A DNA stretch of 64,000 bases from Mariniradius saccharolyticus AK6 (GTDB lineage: Bacteria; Bacteroidota; Bacteroidia; Cytophagales; Cyclobacteriaceae). Position 1 is the stretch's first letter. The number at the start of each line of letters is the position of its first letter. The notes beneath the pieces were generated by a model. It was not told the DNA's origin. It worked only from the letters and a program-made list of their open reading frames with translations, and made no database searches. The stretch lies in assembly GCF_000330725.2 (NCBI RefSeq), contig NZ_AMZY02000014.1:124001-188000 (forward strand). Direction: 5' to 3'. The position numbers and the translations under genes were made by a program. Below, piece by piece: positions 46,879 through 55,291 of the stretch.

Positions 46879-47742
46879 CTACAAGACAGGACTTGATCGC
46901 TTTACGAATTGGTTGTTGAAAGAATAAATCAAGCTGATATTCCAAATCCAATCATCGACTTCGATCTCAGATACGATCTTTCTGCTGACAATCGATCCAA
47001 GTGAAACTGGGAAATCCCGTCTGCCCACCACAAAGGACGAGCTGGCAAAGTATCCGTCCTTCTCATTCATTTTCAGATAGAAAAGCTGCGGACGGGCATT
47101 GAAGAAGTATTTTTCCGAAATGGAAACATCCGTAAACGAGGACCCCAAGGCTACAAACTGGTTGAGGGCATAAGGCACATTTCCCAGGCTCCTCCCCTGC
47201 AGATAGAGGAAATTGACCTTGATCTTTGGACTGAATGTATAGCTTGGAGACACCTCCCAAGCAAAAAACCGCTTTGCCTCCATACTTTCCACCATATTGC
47301 CGTTGCCGTCATCGACGAGCGTATTAACAAACACGAAAGCCGGGTGGGCACCCATGTGCAGGTTGAATTTTTCCTTTTTTACGATCTTGTACCTCCACCA
47401 AAAGATAAATGACCAAGGCTGTCCATCGAGTGCGAAACGAAGTTCGGGGTCAAAACTCAGACGCTCACCTCCAAGAGACAATTCGAAAATGGCAGCAGGT
47501 CTCCCCAGCGAAAATGCAGGAATCAGCGAAAGGCCGTTGTTGGTCACACTGATATTGCCGCGGAAATGGTTGTGGCGCTCTTCGGTCGCGGACTGCGCAA
47601 CAGATTGGAAACTGGCACCTACGAGAATCAGGACTGCACTTACGAAAATCGAGCAGAGTTTTCTTTCAGGCAGCAGCCACTTACAGTTTGAGTTCTTGAC
47701 GGATTTGGGGAAATTAAATCGGTCATGATTCATGATCAACAT
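46879..47742 (-). CDS. Hypothetical exported protein, barrel-like
   Basis: This protein of about 287 residues starts at the ATG that gives MLIMNHDRFNF; a later ATG, 3 codons on, is also possible, and the longer frame to 47799 adds a hydrophilic stretch. A hydrophobic signal segment (CSIFVSAVLILVGASFQSVAQ) is followed by beta-strand-like sequence (SLIPAFSLGRPAAIFELSLGGERLSF, YFNAR, WIWNISLIYSFNNQF). It looks like an outer-membrane or periplasmic protein. No family is recognised. Its C-terminus faces the AraC gene, 52 nt away, in the same direction. Confidence 0.6.
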   Translation of the reverse strand: MLIMNHDRFNFPKSVKNSNCKWLLPERKLCSIFVSAVLILVGASFQSVAQSATEERHNHFRGNISVTNNGLSLIPAFSLGRPAAIFELSLGGERLSFDPELRFALDGQPWSFIFWWRYKIVKKEKFNLHMGAHPAFVFVNTLVDDGNGNMVESMEAKRFFAWEVSPSYTFSPKIKVNFLYLQGRSLGNVPYALNQFVALGSSFTDVSISEKYFFNARPQLFYLKMNEKDGYFASSSFVVGRRDFPVSLGSIVSRKIVSEIEVDDWIWNISLIYSFNNQFVKRSSPVL

Positions 47743-47819
47743 TTTGATGGGATTTGGATGATGCAAAAATAGAACACCAGAAAAGGTCTTTACTAACAAA
47801 ATTCAAATCAAAGGTTACA

Positions 47820-47880
47820 AAAATCAAACAATGGAAAAAGACGCAAGACATAAGACACAAGACACAAGAAGCAGGACGGA
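47820..47880. repeat. Low-complexity ACAAGACA microrepeat tract
   Basis: Words such as AAGACATAAGACACAAG are repeated imperfectly. It is the reverse-complement style of the tract at 4050-4144 and likewise sits near the 3' side of a gene. Confidence 0.5.
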
Positions 47881-47885
47881 AGAAA

Positions 47886-47923
47886 AAAAGCCAAGACATC
47901 GCACTGGGCAAGTCTTGGCTTTT
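47886..47923 (-). terminator. Rho-independent terminator after hexosaminidase gene
   Basis: AAAAGCCAAGAC (47886-47897) pairs with GTCTTGGCTTTT (47912-47923) in a perfect 12-bp stem with a 14-nt loop. The A run before it gives the minus-strand U-tract. Confidence 0.75.
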
Positions 47924-47989
47924 CTTGATACTTGGTACAATCCCCCATTCTTGGGAAAACCCTCGTAATTCGTACTTCTAACTTCGTAC

Positions 47990-49609
47990 TTACTTTGCTT
48001 CACCGTCCCAATTCACCCTCGGGGACTTGTAGTAGTTGACACCCATGAGTTCCCACCGCTTGCCGTGGGCGGCGATGCGCTTGCTGAAAGATTCCCAACT
48101 CCTGTTGGCAGTTGGCGTCCAAGCGATCTCCGCGATGGCGGGCAATCTCGGAAAGGTCATAAACTCGATTTCCTCCAGATTGGTTACTGTCTCTGACCAC
48201 AAAGGCGCCTCCACGCCCAGAATGCTTTTCCTTTCGAATGCGAGTGAATCCATGGCCATAGGATCCCAATTGTAGGCATCATCGAGCTCGATGTAAGCCG
48301 CCCAATGCAGACCAATTTGGGTGGTGGAATCATATTGCATGTCCAAATAAGTCTTCACGGCGGGAGAAACCAAGATTTGGGAACCCTGTTCGATGGCCAT
48401 GCGGGCGTTTTGACCCTTTGCCCAAAACTGCGCCACTGAAGTCGGCAGCAACTTGGCATGGGCCACCTCATCCCAGCCCATTGTCTTTTTACCATATTTG
48501 GTCACGATGGCTTGGGCTTTTTCGATAAAGGGAATGTAATCTTCCAAAGCGGTCACATGCGACTCGTCGCCACCGATATGGATATAAGGCCCGGGTGTAA
48601 TCTCAGCCAATTCACGGATGACATCATCTATAAATTGGTAGGTGGTAGGGCTATCGGTGTCAAGCGTGCTGAATCCTACTTCAATGCCCGTATGGTAAGG
48701 TGTTGCTTTGTCATCAGGTTCGGTAATCCCCAAATCTCCCCTATCGACGGGTTTGGCAGTCTTTTCCGGCACCGTGATGCCGGGGTTGAGTATGCCGTAA
48801 GAATTCAACGCCGAATTCGTATGGCCGGGCATATCGATTTCAGGCACAATGGTGATGAACTTGCTAGCGGCATAAGCCACAATTTCCTTGTACTGTTCTT
48901 GGGTATAAAAACCACCTTTTCCCCCTCCTACTTCATTTCGGCTACCGATGCGGGTCAACAGTGGCCAGGATTTGATCTCAATCCTCCAGCCTTGATCATC
49001 GGAAAGGTGCAGGTGGAGGTAATTGATTTTATACTTTGAAATCAGGTCAATGACGCGCTTCACATCCTCCACCGAAAAGAAATGCCGCGCCACATCGAGC
49101 ATCATGCCACGATAAGCATATTCGGGATTATCCTGAATACTTCCAGCGGGCAAATATAGCTTGCTGACTTCGGCAGTCCCTTCTATACTTTCAGGCAGAA
49201 GCTGCCGGATGGTTTGCACAGCAAAATACAATCCGGAGGCATCAGTGCCTTTGATATGTACTTTCCTTTTTTCAATGTCCAGTTGATAGCCCTCAGCAGG
49301 AATATCCAAGCCGGGATTCAGTTCAAAGACAATCACATCCTTGGCATCTGCATCTTCTCCAAACGGTATCTCCAATCCTACTTGCGAAAGAAACTGACGG
49401 AGTTGCTCGGCAGCTTTTGCCGCCGCGTCCTTTTCGCCCACCAATACAATCTGGACGTCTTTGTTGATCGTGAAATGACCAGAAGCATCTGTGATGGTCA
49501 CGGGGGCAGGAATGATTGGATACGTGCTCATAGGTTCGGTTTTGGGCGCACATGCAAAGAGACTCGCAAATGCCAAAGACCAAATGACGAGGATGTTGGA
49601 TTTTTTCAT
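47990..49609 (-). CDS. Beta-N-acetylhexosaminidase (GH20), lipoprotein
   Basis: This 539-residue glycoside hydrolase family 20 enzyme releases terminal N-acetylglucosamine/galactosamine. Lipoprotein signal with Cys20 (SLFAC). A GH20b-like N-domain precedes the catalytic barrel starting about YRGMMLDVARHF (167-178). Substrate-binding motifs are LHLHLSDDQGWRIEI and VPEIDMPGH. The catalytic Asp348-Glu349 pair is in HIGGDESH, and a late LGVEAPLWSE and WTPTANRSW segment completes the site. Probably exported for chitin or glycan turnover. Upstream is the divergent Gfo/Idh gene. Confidence 0.93.
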   Translation of the reverse strand: MKKSNILVIWSLAFASLFACAPKTEPMSTYPIIPAPVTITDASGHFTINKDVQIVLVGEKDAAAKAAEQLRQFLSQVGLEIPFGEDADAKDVIVFELNPGLDIPAEGYQLDIEKRKVHIKGTDASGLYFAVQTIRQLLPESIEGTAEVSKLYLPAGSIQDNPEYAYRGMMLDVARHFFSVEDVKRVIDLISKYKINYLHLHLSDDQGWRIEIKSWPLLTRIGSRNEVGGGKGGFYTQEQYKEIVAYAASKFITIVPEIDMPGHTNSALNSYGILNPGITVPEKTAKPVDRGDLGITEPDDKATPYHTGIEVGFSTLDTDSPTTYQFIDDVIRELAEITPGPYIHIGGDESHVTALEDYIPFIEKAQAIVTKYGKKTMGWDEVAHAKLLPTSVAQFWAKGQNARMAIEQGSQILVSPAVKTYLDMQYDSTTQIGLHWAAYIELDDAYNWDPMAMDSLAFERKSILGVEAPLWSETVTNLEEIEFMTFPRLPAIAEIAWTPTANRSWESFSKRIAAHGKRWELMGVNYYKSPRVNWDGEAK

Positions 49610-49814
49610 TTCTAGGAAGGTTATCGGGTAAGTGTGACCAAACTTAATTAAAAAATTTACAAAAGCTTTTACCGATTATTGAAATGTTTCCCTTTCCCTT
49701 TATCACTCCAATTGGCGTTTTGGCCACAGATTTCACTAGGAGAAATGGGTTTTTTGTCTATCTTAAAAGCCTCAAACCGACATATATTCAACCGTTTCTA
49801 ATTGAAAGTCAAGC

Positions 49815-51278
49815 ATGAAAAAAGAAGAAATTTCCAAATCCGCTGATTCCAGGCGGAATTTTATCAAAGCATCTGCCACAGCTTTGGCGGGTTTTTACCT
49901 CGTCCCAAGGCACGTTTTGGGTGGACCTGGATTTGTAGCGCCTTCGGACAGACTCCGTGTGGCGGGCATCGGCGTAGGTGGTATGGGCCAAGGTGACGTC
50001 AGGGGCGTTTTCAGCAGCGGAAAGGCGGATTTCATCGCGCTTTGTGACGTGGATGATACCCGGGCAAAGCCCAGCGTGGAAGCACATCCAAAAGCAAAAT
50101 ACTACAAGGACTTCCGGGTCATGCTTGACAAGGAACATAAACACATCGATGCCGTGACGGTTTCCACACCAGACCATATGCACGCCGTCCAAGCCATGAT
50201 GGCCATGCAGATGGGCAAGCATGTGTATGTGCAAAAACCGATGACGCATGATATCTATGAGGCTAGGATGCTGACCGAAGCAGCTGACAAATATAAAGTC
50301 GTTACCCAAATGGGCAACCAGGGCTCCTCAGGCGACGGTGTCCGCCAAATGGTGGAATGGTACAATGCGGGACTCATTGGCGAAGCGACCCGCGTCTATT
50401 GCTGGACCAATAGGCCTGTATGGCCACAAGGCATTCCATGGCCAAGCCAAGGAGCAACCCCACCTGCCGATTTGGATTGGGATCTATGGCTGGGAACTGC
50501 CCCCTACAAAGACTACGTGCCAAACCTGATTCCTTTCAACTGGCGTGGCTGGTGGGATTATGGTACAGGTGCATTGGGCGATATGGCCTGTCATATCATT
50601 GAGCCCCCATTCAGGGTACTGGGCTTAGGATATCCCGAATCCGCCGAATGCAGCGTGGGATCGGTCTATATCGGGGAATTTCAGCGTGGCTATTTCCCGG
50701 ATAGCTGTCCACCTTCTTCGCATATCACACTCCGGTTTAAAAGGGATGGAAAAGAGGATTTGTCCTTCCATTGGATGGATGGGGGAATCCAGCCTACAAG
50801 ACCCATTGAGCTTGGTCCAAATGAAGTCATGGGCGACGGCGGCAACGGCGTCATCATCGAAGGCACCAAAGGCAAAATGATGTGTGGCACATATGGTGCC
50901 AATCCACAGCTGCTTCCAACTTCCCGCACCAAGGAAGTCTCAGTACCCCAAACCGAATACCGCGTACCATTAGGGGATCGCGGCCACTACAACAACTGGG
51001 TAGAAGCTTGTATCGGTGGCTACGGCAGCAAGGAATATGACAAATTGAGCTCTCCGTTCTCGGTCGCAGGTCCACTGACTGAGTCGGTACTCATGGGTAA
51101 CTTGGCTATCCGGAGCTATGATTACAGGGTACAGCGTCCAAACTCGACCGCATTTGACTATCCCGGCAGAGGTATCAAACTCCTCTGGGATGGTGCCAAT
51201 ATGAAAGTGACCAACTTCGAGCCTGCCAACCAATTTGTGCAACGCACGTACCGCGAAGGCTGGAAATTGGGGATCTAA
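49815..51278 (+). CDS. Tat-exported Gfo/Idh/MocA-family oxidoreductase
   Basis: This 487-residue protein has a twin-arginine signal (SRRNFIKAS, Arg13-Arg14) and a Rossmann domain (RVAGIGVGGMGQGDVRG with GxGxxG). The EKP-like motif reads VQKPMTHDIYEARML, and a C-terminal Gfo/Idh domain has WPQGIPWPSQG and WRGWWDYGTGALGDMACHI. This exported subgroup commonly acts on sugar-derived substrates, and several members work on glycans with NAD; the substrate here is unknown. Divergent from the GH20 gene, so a joint role in amino-sugar use is possible but not shown. Confidence 0.9.
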   Translation: MKKEEISKSADSRRNFIKASATALAGFYLVPRHVLGGPGFVAPSDRLRVAGIGVGGMGQGDVRGVFSSGKADFIALCDVDDTRAKPSVEAHPKAKYYKDFRVMLDKEHKHIDAVTVSTPDHMHAVQAMMAMQMGKHVYVQKPMTHDIYEARMLTEAADKYKVVTQMGNQGSSGDGVRQMVEWYNAGLIGEATRVYCWTNRPVWPQGIPWPSQGATPPADLDWDLWLGTAPYKDYVPNLIPFNWRGWWDYGTGALGDMACHIIEPPFRVLGLGYPESAECSVGSVYIGEFQRGYFPDSCPPSSHITLRFKRDGKEDLSFHWMDGGIQPTRPIELGPNEVMGDGGNGVIIEGTKGKMMCGTYGANPQLLPTSRTKEVSVPQTEYRVPLGDRGHYNNWVEACIGGYGSKEYDKLSSPFSVAGPLTESVLMGNLAIRSYDYRVQRPNSTAFDYPGRGIKLLWDGANMKVTNFEPANQFVQRTYREGWKLGI

Positions 51279-51305
51279 AAGCCGTCCGTTTTGGAAATTA
51301 CTCAG

Positions 51306-51346
51306 CCCCTTCTTTTCTATTGGAAAGGAAGGGGTTTTAATTTTTT
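51306..51346 (+). terminator. Rho-independent terminator
   Basis: CCCCTTCTTTTC (51306-51317) pairs with GAAAGGAAGGGG (51323-51334) with one G-U pair and a 5-nt loop, followed by TTTTAATTTTTT. It lies 28 nt after the oxidoreductase stop. Confidence 0.8.
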
Positions 51347-51371
51347 GGTTAATTTGCCGAAAAAACAATCC

Positions 51372-52007
51372 ATGCAACGATACCTGGTTTTGTGCATTTT
51401 CTGGCTCGTCTCACTCCCATCCCTTTCCCAACATCTTCAACTTGGCAAAAAGGATTTGAAGGAACTACGGGACATGATGGCTGGTACGTTCAGCAGCGAG
51501 GCACAATCCAAGGAAGATGCTGATTTTTTACATATCAGCTTGGAAATGCAGCCTATTTGGCAAAAAAACAAAGACGGATACTGGCTGTATGTGGAGCAGG
51601 CCATGGCTACAACCAAGGATAAACCCTACCGCCAACGTATCTATCATTTGTACCAAATGGATGACACTACGCTGGTCAGCCAGGTATACGAGCTTAAAGA
51701 ACCTGAAAAATTTGCCGGAAAGGCCAATGACCCTACCGCCCTTGGGTCATTGACCCCTGACCAACTTGTATCCAAGGAAGGATGTGGGATATTCCTTCGG
51801 AAAACCAAAAGCGGAATTTTCGAAGGGAGTACCCAAGACAAAGCCTGCCCCAGTAATTTGCGTGGCGCACGTTTCACGACCTCCAAAGTGACCCTGACAA
51901 AGGACGGGATGGAAAGCTGGGACCAAGGCTGGGATGCCAACGGCCAACAAGTCTGGGGTGCCACGAAGGGTGGGTATAGGTTTGATAAAATAAAAGCAGC
52001 GAAGTAA
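51372..52007 (+). CDS. CpcT/CpeT-like protein
   Basis: This 211-residue exported protein starts at ATG 51372, which gives a signal peptide ending LPSLSQ. The fold motifs of the CpcT/CpeT (DUF1001) family are visible: LHISLEMQPIWQ, WLYVEQAM, YRQRIYHLY, LVSKEGCGIFL, and the final MESWDQGWDANGQQVWGATKGGY. In cyanobacteria this family attaches chromophores to phycobiliproteins, but this organism has none in view, so a lyase role is not expected; a lipocalin-like binding role is more likely. It ends 2 nt before xseA, so the genes are probably co-transcribed. Confidence 0.82.
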   Translation: MQRYLVLCIFWLVSLPSLSQHLQLGKKDLKELRDMMAGTFSSEAQSKEDADFLHISLEMQPIWQKNKDGYWLYVEQAMATTKDKPYRQRIYHLYQMDDTTLVSQVYELKEPEKFAGKANDPTALGSLTPDQLVSKEGCGIFLRKTKSGIFEGSTQDKACPSNLRGARFTTSKVTLTKDGMESWDQGWDANGQQVWGATKGGYRFDKIKAAK

Positions 52008-52009
52008 CC

Positions 52010-53326
52010 ATGCACCAAGGCATTTCCCTACTCGACCTCAGCCTAACCGTCAAGAACCTATTGGAAGAGCAATTGGAGCCTTCCTACTGGGTCGTGGCGG
52101 AAATCGGCGAACTCAAGGAGGCCGTCAATGGACATGCCTATTTGGATTTGGTGGAAAAGCAGGGAAACCAGGTCTTGGCCAAAATGAGGGCAAATATTTG
52201 GTCCTACAGCTACCGCATGATCGCCAGCAGGTTTCGGTCAGTGACTGGACAACCCCTGCGCCAAGGAATGAAGATCCTCTGCCAAGCCGTGGTGACCTTC
52301 CACGAAGTCTATGGATTCAGCCTCAATATCAAGGACATTGATCCGGATTTTACTTTGGGCGAGCGTGCCCGCATCCGTCAGGAAATCATCGATCGGCTGG
52401 TGCAGGAAGGCCTGATGGACCTGAACAAAGAGAAATCCCTGCCACTCGTGCCCCAGAGAATCGGCGTCATCAGTTCGATTACGGCGGCTGGATACGGGGA
52501 TTTTGTCAACCAATTGGATCACAACCGGGAAGGATACCGGATCCATTTCAGGCTGTTTCAGGCTACTTTGCAGGGTGGCGAGGCCGCAAAAAGCATCATG
52601 GCCGCCATCGACCAAGTATTGAATGCCCACGAAAACAAATCCTACGATGCGCTGGTATTGATCCGGGGCGGAGGGGCGCAGATGGATTTGGATTGCTTTG
52701 ACGATGAGGCCTTGGCGAGGGCCTTGGCCAAGTTTCCAATTCCTGTCCTTACTGGCATCGGCCACGAAAGGGACGAGACCATTGCCGACATGGTCGCCCA
52801 TACCAAACTGAAGACACCCACGGCGGTGGCGGAGTTTCTGCTTTCTGGATTCAGGGATTTTGAGGACAGCCTTGCCCTCCAACTCAAAAACCTCCAAAGA
52901 AGCGTGGGCTGGCAACTATTGGAAGGACAGCGAAATTTGCGTGAACTCGAGTCGCAACTGAAGGGCCAAGTCAAATTCTCCGTCAACAAGGAAAAGGACA
53001 GGCTTGCGTTTCTGATGCATCAAACCAAAAACCTTAGCCTACAAATCACCAAGCTCAATCAGCTAAAAGTAGCAAACGCGCAGCAGGCATTGCACAAATC
53101 CTGGAAACGAAGGCTGGAAATGGAGCAAAAAGGCCTAATGGCATTGGAAAAGCTCTTGACGCTTTCTGACCCTCAGACCTTCTTTGCAAAAGGCTATACC
53201 CGCACCGAAATCGACGGCAAGCCACTGCACCTGTGCACGCCGGAAATAGGCCAGGAAATGCAGACATTTTCCCAAAACCAAACCATCAGCAGTACCATCC
53301 AAAAAATAGAAAACCATGGAAAATAA
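52010..53326 (+). CDS. xseA: Exodeoxyribonuclease VII large subunit
   Basis: This 438-residue subunit degrades single-stranded DNA from both ends with XseB (cytoplasm). It has an N-terminal OB-fold (WVVAEIGELKEAVNGHAYLDL) and the catalytic core motifs RIGVISSITAAGYGDF, LIRGGGAQMDLDCFDDE and TGIGHERDETIADMVAH. A long coiled-coil follows (LEGQRNLRELESQLKGQ onward), then the C-terminal end FFAKGYTRTEIDGKPLH. The size is normal. It begins 2 nt after the CpcT-like gene and overlaps xseB by 11 nt. Confidence 0.95.
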   Translation: MHQGISLLDLSLTVKNLLEEQLEPSYWVVAEIGELKEAVNGHAYLDLVEKQGNQVLAKMRANIWSYSYRMIASRFRSVTGQPLRQGMKILCQAVVTFHEVYGFSLNIKDIDPDFTLGERARIRQEIIDRLVQEGLMDLNKEKSLPLVPQRIGVISSITAAGYGDFVNQLDHNREGYRIHFRLFQATLQGGEAAKSIMAAIDQVLNAHENKSYDALVLIRGGGAQMDLDCFDDEALARALAKFPIPVLTGIGHERDETIADMVAHTKLKTPTAVAEFLLSGFRDFEDSLALQLKNLQRSVGWQLLEGQRNLRELESQLKGQVKFSVNKEKDRLAFLMHQTKNLSLQITKLNQLKVANAQQALHKSWKRRLEMEQKGLMALEKLLTLSDPQTFFAKGYTRTEIDGKPLHLCTPEIGQEMQTFSQNQTISSTIQKIENHGK

Positions 53327-53522
53327 AGCCCTCAGCTACGAACAGGCAATCGCTCGTATCGAAGAGATTGTTTCCCTTTTGGAAACGGGAGAAAAGGGAA
53401 TGGACGAACTTTCCGATCTCGTGAAGGAAGCCAGCCAACTTGTCAAATCCTGCAAAGCTAAACTGCGGATGACCGAGGAAGAAATCGCCAAGGCGCTTGA
53501 CGAGGCCGAGAAGCTGGATTAA
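53316..53522 (+). CDS. xseB: Exodeoxyribonuclease VII small subunit
   Basis: This 68-residue helical hairpin protein has the family signature LSYEQAIARIEEIVSLLETGEKGMDEL and a paired helix (VKEASQLVKSCKAKL). It is the expected partner of the upstream xseA, whose end it overlaps by 11 nt. Confidence 0.95.
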   Translation: MENKALSYEQAIARIEEIVSLLETGEKGMDELSDLVKEASQLVKSCKAKLRMTEEEIAKALDEAEKLD

Positions 53523-53599
53523 GTCCGATTATTCCGTATATTTTCGAAAAATTGGGAGTACATCCTCCCACACCCTATCTCGCACTCAACTCGCTTGTC

Positions 53600-54298
53600 A
53601 TGAAAAGAATGGTTTTTTTGATGGTCCTATACTTGGTCCTTGTCACAACGATTGCCAATGCCCAAAGCCTCTACCGCGACCGCTACGAACGCAATCATGC
53701 CATTTCATTAGGTCTCGGCCCTTCGTTTATGTACGGTGACAATACGGGCGTATTCAATGAAGGTGACTTCAAATGGCGACCCGCAGTGACATTTGCCTAT
53801 TCCAACAAAATCCACAACCGAATCGCGTTGCGGCTGAGCCTTGGGACCCAATGGCTGGAAACTGGAGGTCCCGAAAGGACTTGGGCCGTGGATGCTTGGC
53901 AGGCTTCAGGGGGCGTTTTTACATTTACGGGGCAGGCTTTTTATGGGGATTTTATGCCGATTGTCTATTTGATTCCCTACGATACCCATATGAACCGCGG
54001 TAGGTTCAATGCTTATATCGGCAGCGGGATTGGCTATGTGTATGTGTCGAGGGAAGATCGGTTTTCATTTGACGATACTGCGCCGGCATCGTCCGGAACT
54101 GCTACTTCATTCTATATCCCAGGCTTGATAGGCTTAACTTACAGCATTGGGTCGGTGACTGACCTTTCGCTGGAATTTAAGGGCATGTTCTCCTTCTCGG
54201 ACGAATTGGACGGAAATGTGGGCTACAATCAGTTCAACGACCATTTTGTACAGACACAGTTGGTGCTGAGGAGGTTGTTGCGGAATTCGATCAAATAA
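53600..54298 (+). CDS. Hypothetical outer-membrane beta-barrel protein
   Basis: This 232-residue protein starts at ATG 53600, giving a signal peptide ending NAQS. It is followed by beta-strand patterns with a short loop at each turn (ISLGLGPSFMYGDN, WRPAVTFAYSNKIHNRIALRLSLGTQWL, GRFNAYIGSGIGYVYVSRED, LSLEFKGMFSFSDEL). This resembles porin-like or outer-membrane beta-barrel domain proteins of Bacteroidota. Function is unknown. It lies 77 nt after xseB and may be in the same transcript. The longer frame beginning at 53552 is rejected because it runs upstream of the natural signal peptide. Confidence 0.72.
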   Translation: MKRMVFLMVLYLVLVTTIANAQSLYRDRYERNHAISLGLGPSFMYGDNTGVFNEGDFKWRPAVTFAYSNKIHNRIALRLSLGTQWLETGGPERTWAVDAWQASGGVFTFTGQAFYGDFMPIVYLIPYDTHMNRGRFNAYIGSGIGYVYVSREDRFSFDDTAPASSGTATSFYIPGLIGLTYSIGSVTDLSLEFKGMFSFSDELDGNVGYNQFNDHFVQTQLVLRRLLRNSIK

Positions 54299-54329
54299 AT
54301 GGCCGAAATGCAGGGAAACCGCCTGATAC

Positions 54330-54600
54330 GTTCAACCCCTTTGGGGTTTTGCCGGCTTAGACAACATCCCTTTTACCCCCGGTTACACCGAGGGCTATTG
54401 AAAAGTTTGACCCCTTTGGGGTCGAAATGGTATCGATGGACATCTTTTCAAACGAAACAATCAAATAACCCAAATCAATACGAATTAATGACTCCAACGG
54501 AGTCAAACCTTGAATAGCCATGGGTTGTACCCATGGAGAAATGAAAATATTTTCAAAGCTAAGCGACCCCGAAGCGGGTCGAACATCCGCTACAGACCTG
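54330..54600. repeat. REP-like palindrome cluster (family 3)
   Basis: Five or more palindromes follow each other: AACCCC-TTT-GGGGTT, GACCCC-TTT-GGGGTC, GACTCC-AAC-GGAGTC, CCATGGGT-TGT-ACCCATGG, and a CGACCC...GGGTCG hairpin. The last-but-one is preceded by CAAACCTTGAATAGCC, the same shell as at 10631-10717. The arms change sequence while remaining complementary. Confidence 0.75.
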
Positions 54601-54603
54601 ATT

Positions 54604-55098
54604 TCACAGCACCTTCAGGTACTTTCTTTCGATATTGACAAGCAGGTTCTGGTGGATGCCGGGGATTCGGATCACAAAGTAGTCCTTGTTGCCTTTTTGG
54701 ACGCATTCGCCTTCCATATTGCGCAGGGGCCCGCCAAGAATCTCTACGCGTTCGCCGGCTTCGATCTCAGAACTGTCTGCCTCCACGGGGATACCCGTTT
54801 CCAAGACCCTTTGGATGGTGCGGATCTCCTCCTCTCGGACAGTGGCATGTTCCCCGGAAAAATTCACAAACTTCACTGCCCCCGGTACCTGCAGGGATTC
54901 CCACAAATTGGCCTTGGTGGTCTTGACAAAGACGTAGCCATTAAATAGGGCTTTTTGGACCTTCTTTTTCCGGTCCGACCACTGTCGGAGCTCCTCGACC
55001 ATGGGCAAGTACACCTCCAAGCCCCGTTCCCGCAGCCTTTGGGCAACTTTTTTCTCAGCCCTTGAAGTCGTGTATAAAACGTACCACTGCAATTCCAT
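54604..55098 (-). CDS. UpxY-type NusG-family antiterminator
   Basis: This 164-residue NusG paralogue has an NGN domain opening WYVLYTTSRAEKKVAQRLRERGLEVYLPMVEE, the GYVFVKTTKANL strand and a C-terminal KOW motif (IEAGERVEILGGPLRNMEGECVQKG). UpxY proteins assist transcription of long surface-polysaccharide operons in Bacteroidota. No such operon lies in the window, which makes this an orphan copy; the gene abuts a REP-like palindrome cluster at its 3' end. The exact function is inferred from family only. Confidence 0.85.
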   Translation of the reverse strand: MELQWYVLYTTSRAEKKVAQRLRERGLEVYLPMVEELRQWSDRKKKVQKALFNGYVFVKTTKANLWESLQVPGAVKFVNFSGEHATVREEEIRTIQRVLETGIPVEADSSEIEAGERVEILGGPLRNMEGECVQKGNKDYFVIRIPGIHQNLLVNIERKYLKVL

Positions 55099-55221
55099 TA
55101 GCTCAAAAATAATTTGTGGCTGCTAAAATAAGGCATTTTTTGCACGGCGTGAAGTGAATCGACCACGGGAGGGAATTGTCCTCCGTAAGTCATTGATTTC
55201 AAAAGTGTTGGTAATTGGAAA

Positions 55222-55255
55222 ACAAAAAACCCCCGGAACAATACCCCGGGGGTTT
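55222..55255 (-). terminator. Rho-independent terminator of efflux operon
   Basis: AAACCCCCGG (55227-55236) pairs with CCGGGGGTTT (55246-55255), with a 9-nt loop and an A-rich flank that gives a minus-strand U-tract. It lies beyond the RND gene stop. Confidence 0.8.
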
Positions 55256-55291
55256 AATCATTTAAAAACCACCAACCTTTATTTAATCATG

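Noticed and set aside
47990-51278. Polysaccharide utilisation locus (GH20 plus oxidoreductase)
   Set aside because: There is no SusC/SusD pair; the receptor at 39736 is too far away and belongs to a different barrel family.
53552-53599. Extended N-terminus of the barrel protein at 53600
   Set aside because: The extension precedes a proper signal peptide and is not protein-like.
54330-54600. CRISPR-like array
   Set aside because: Several palindromes follow each other but arms and spacing vary and there are no equal repeats with equal-sized spacers or cas genes.
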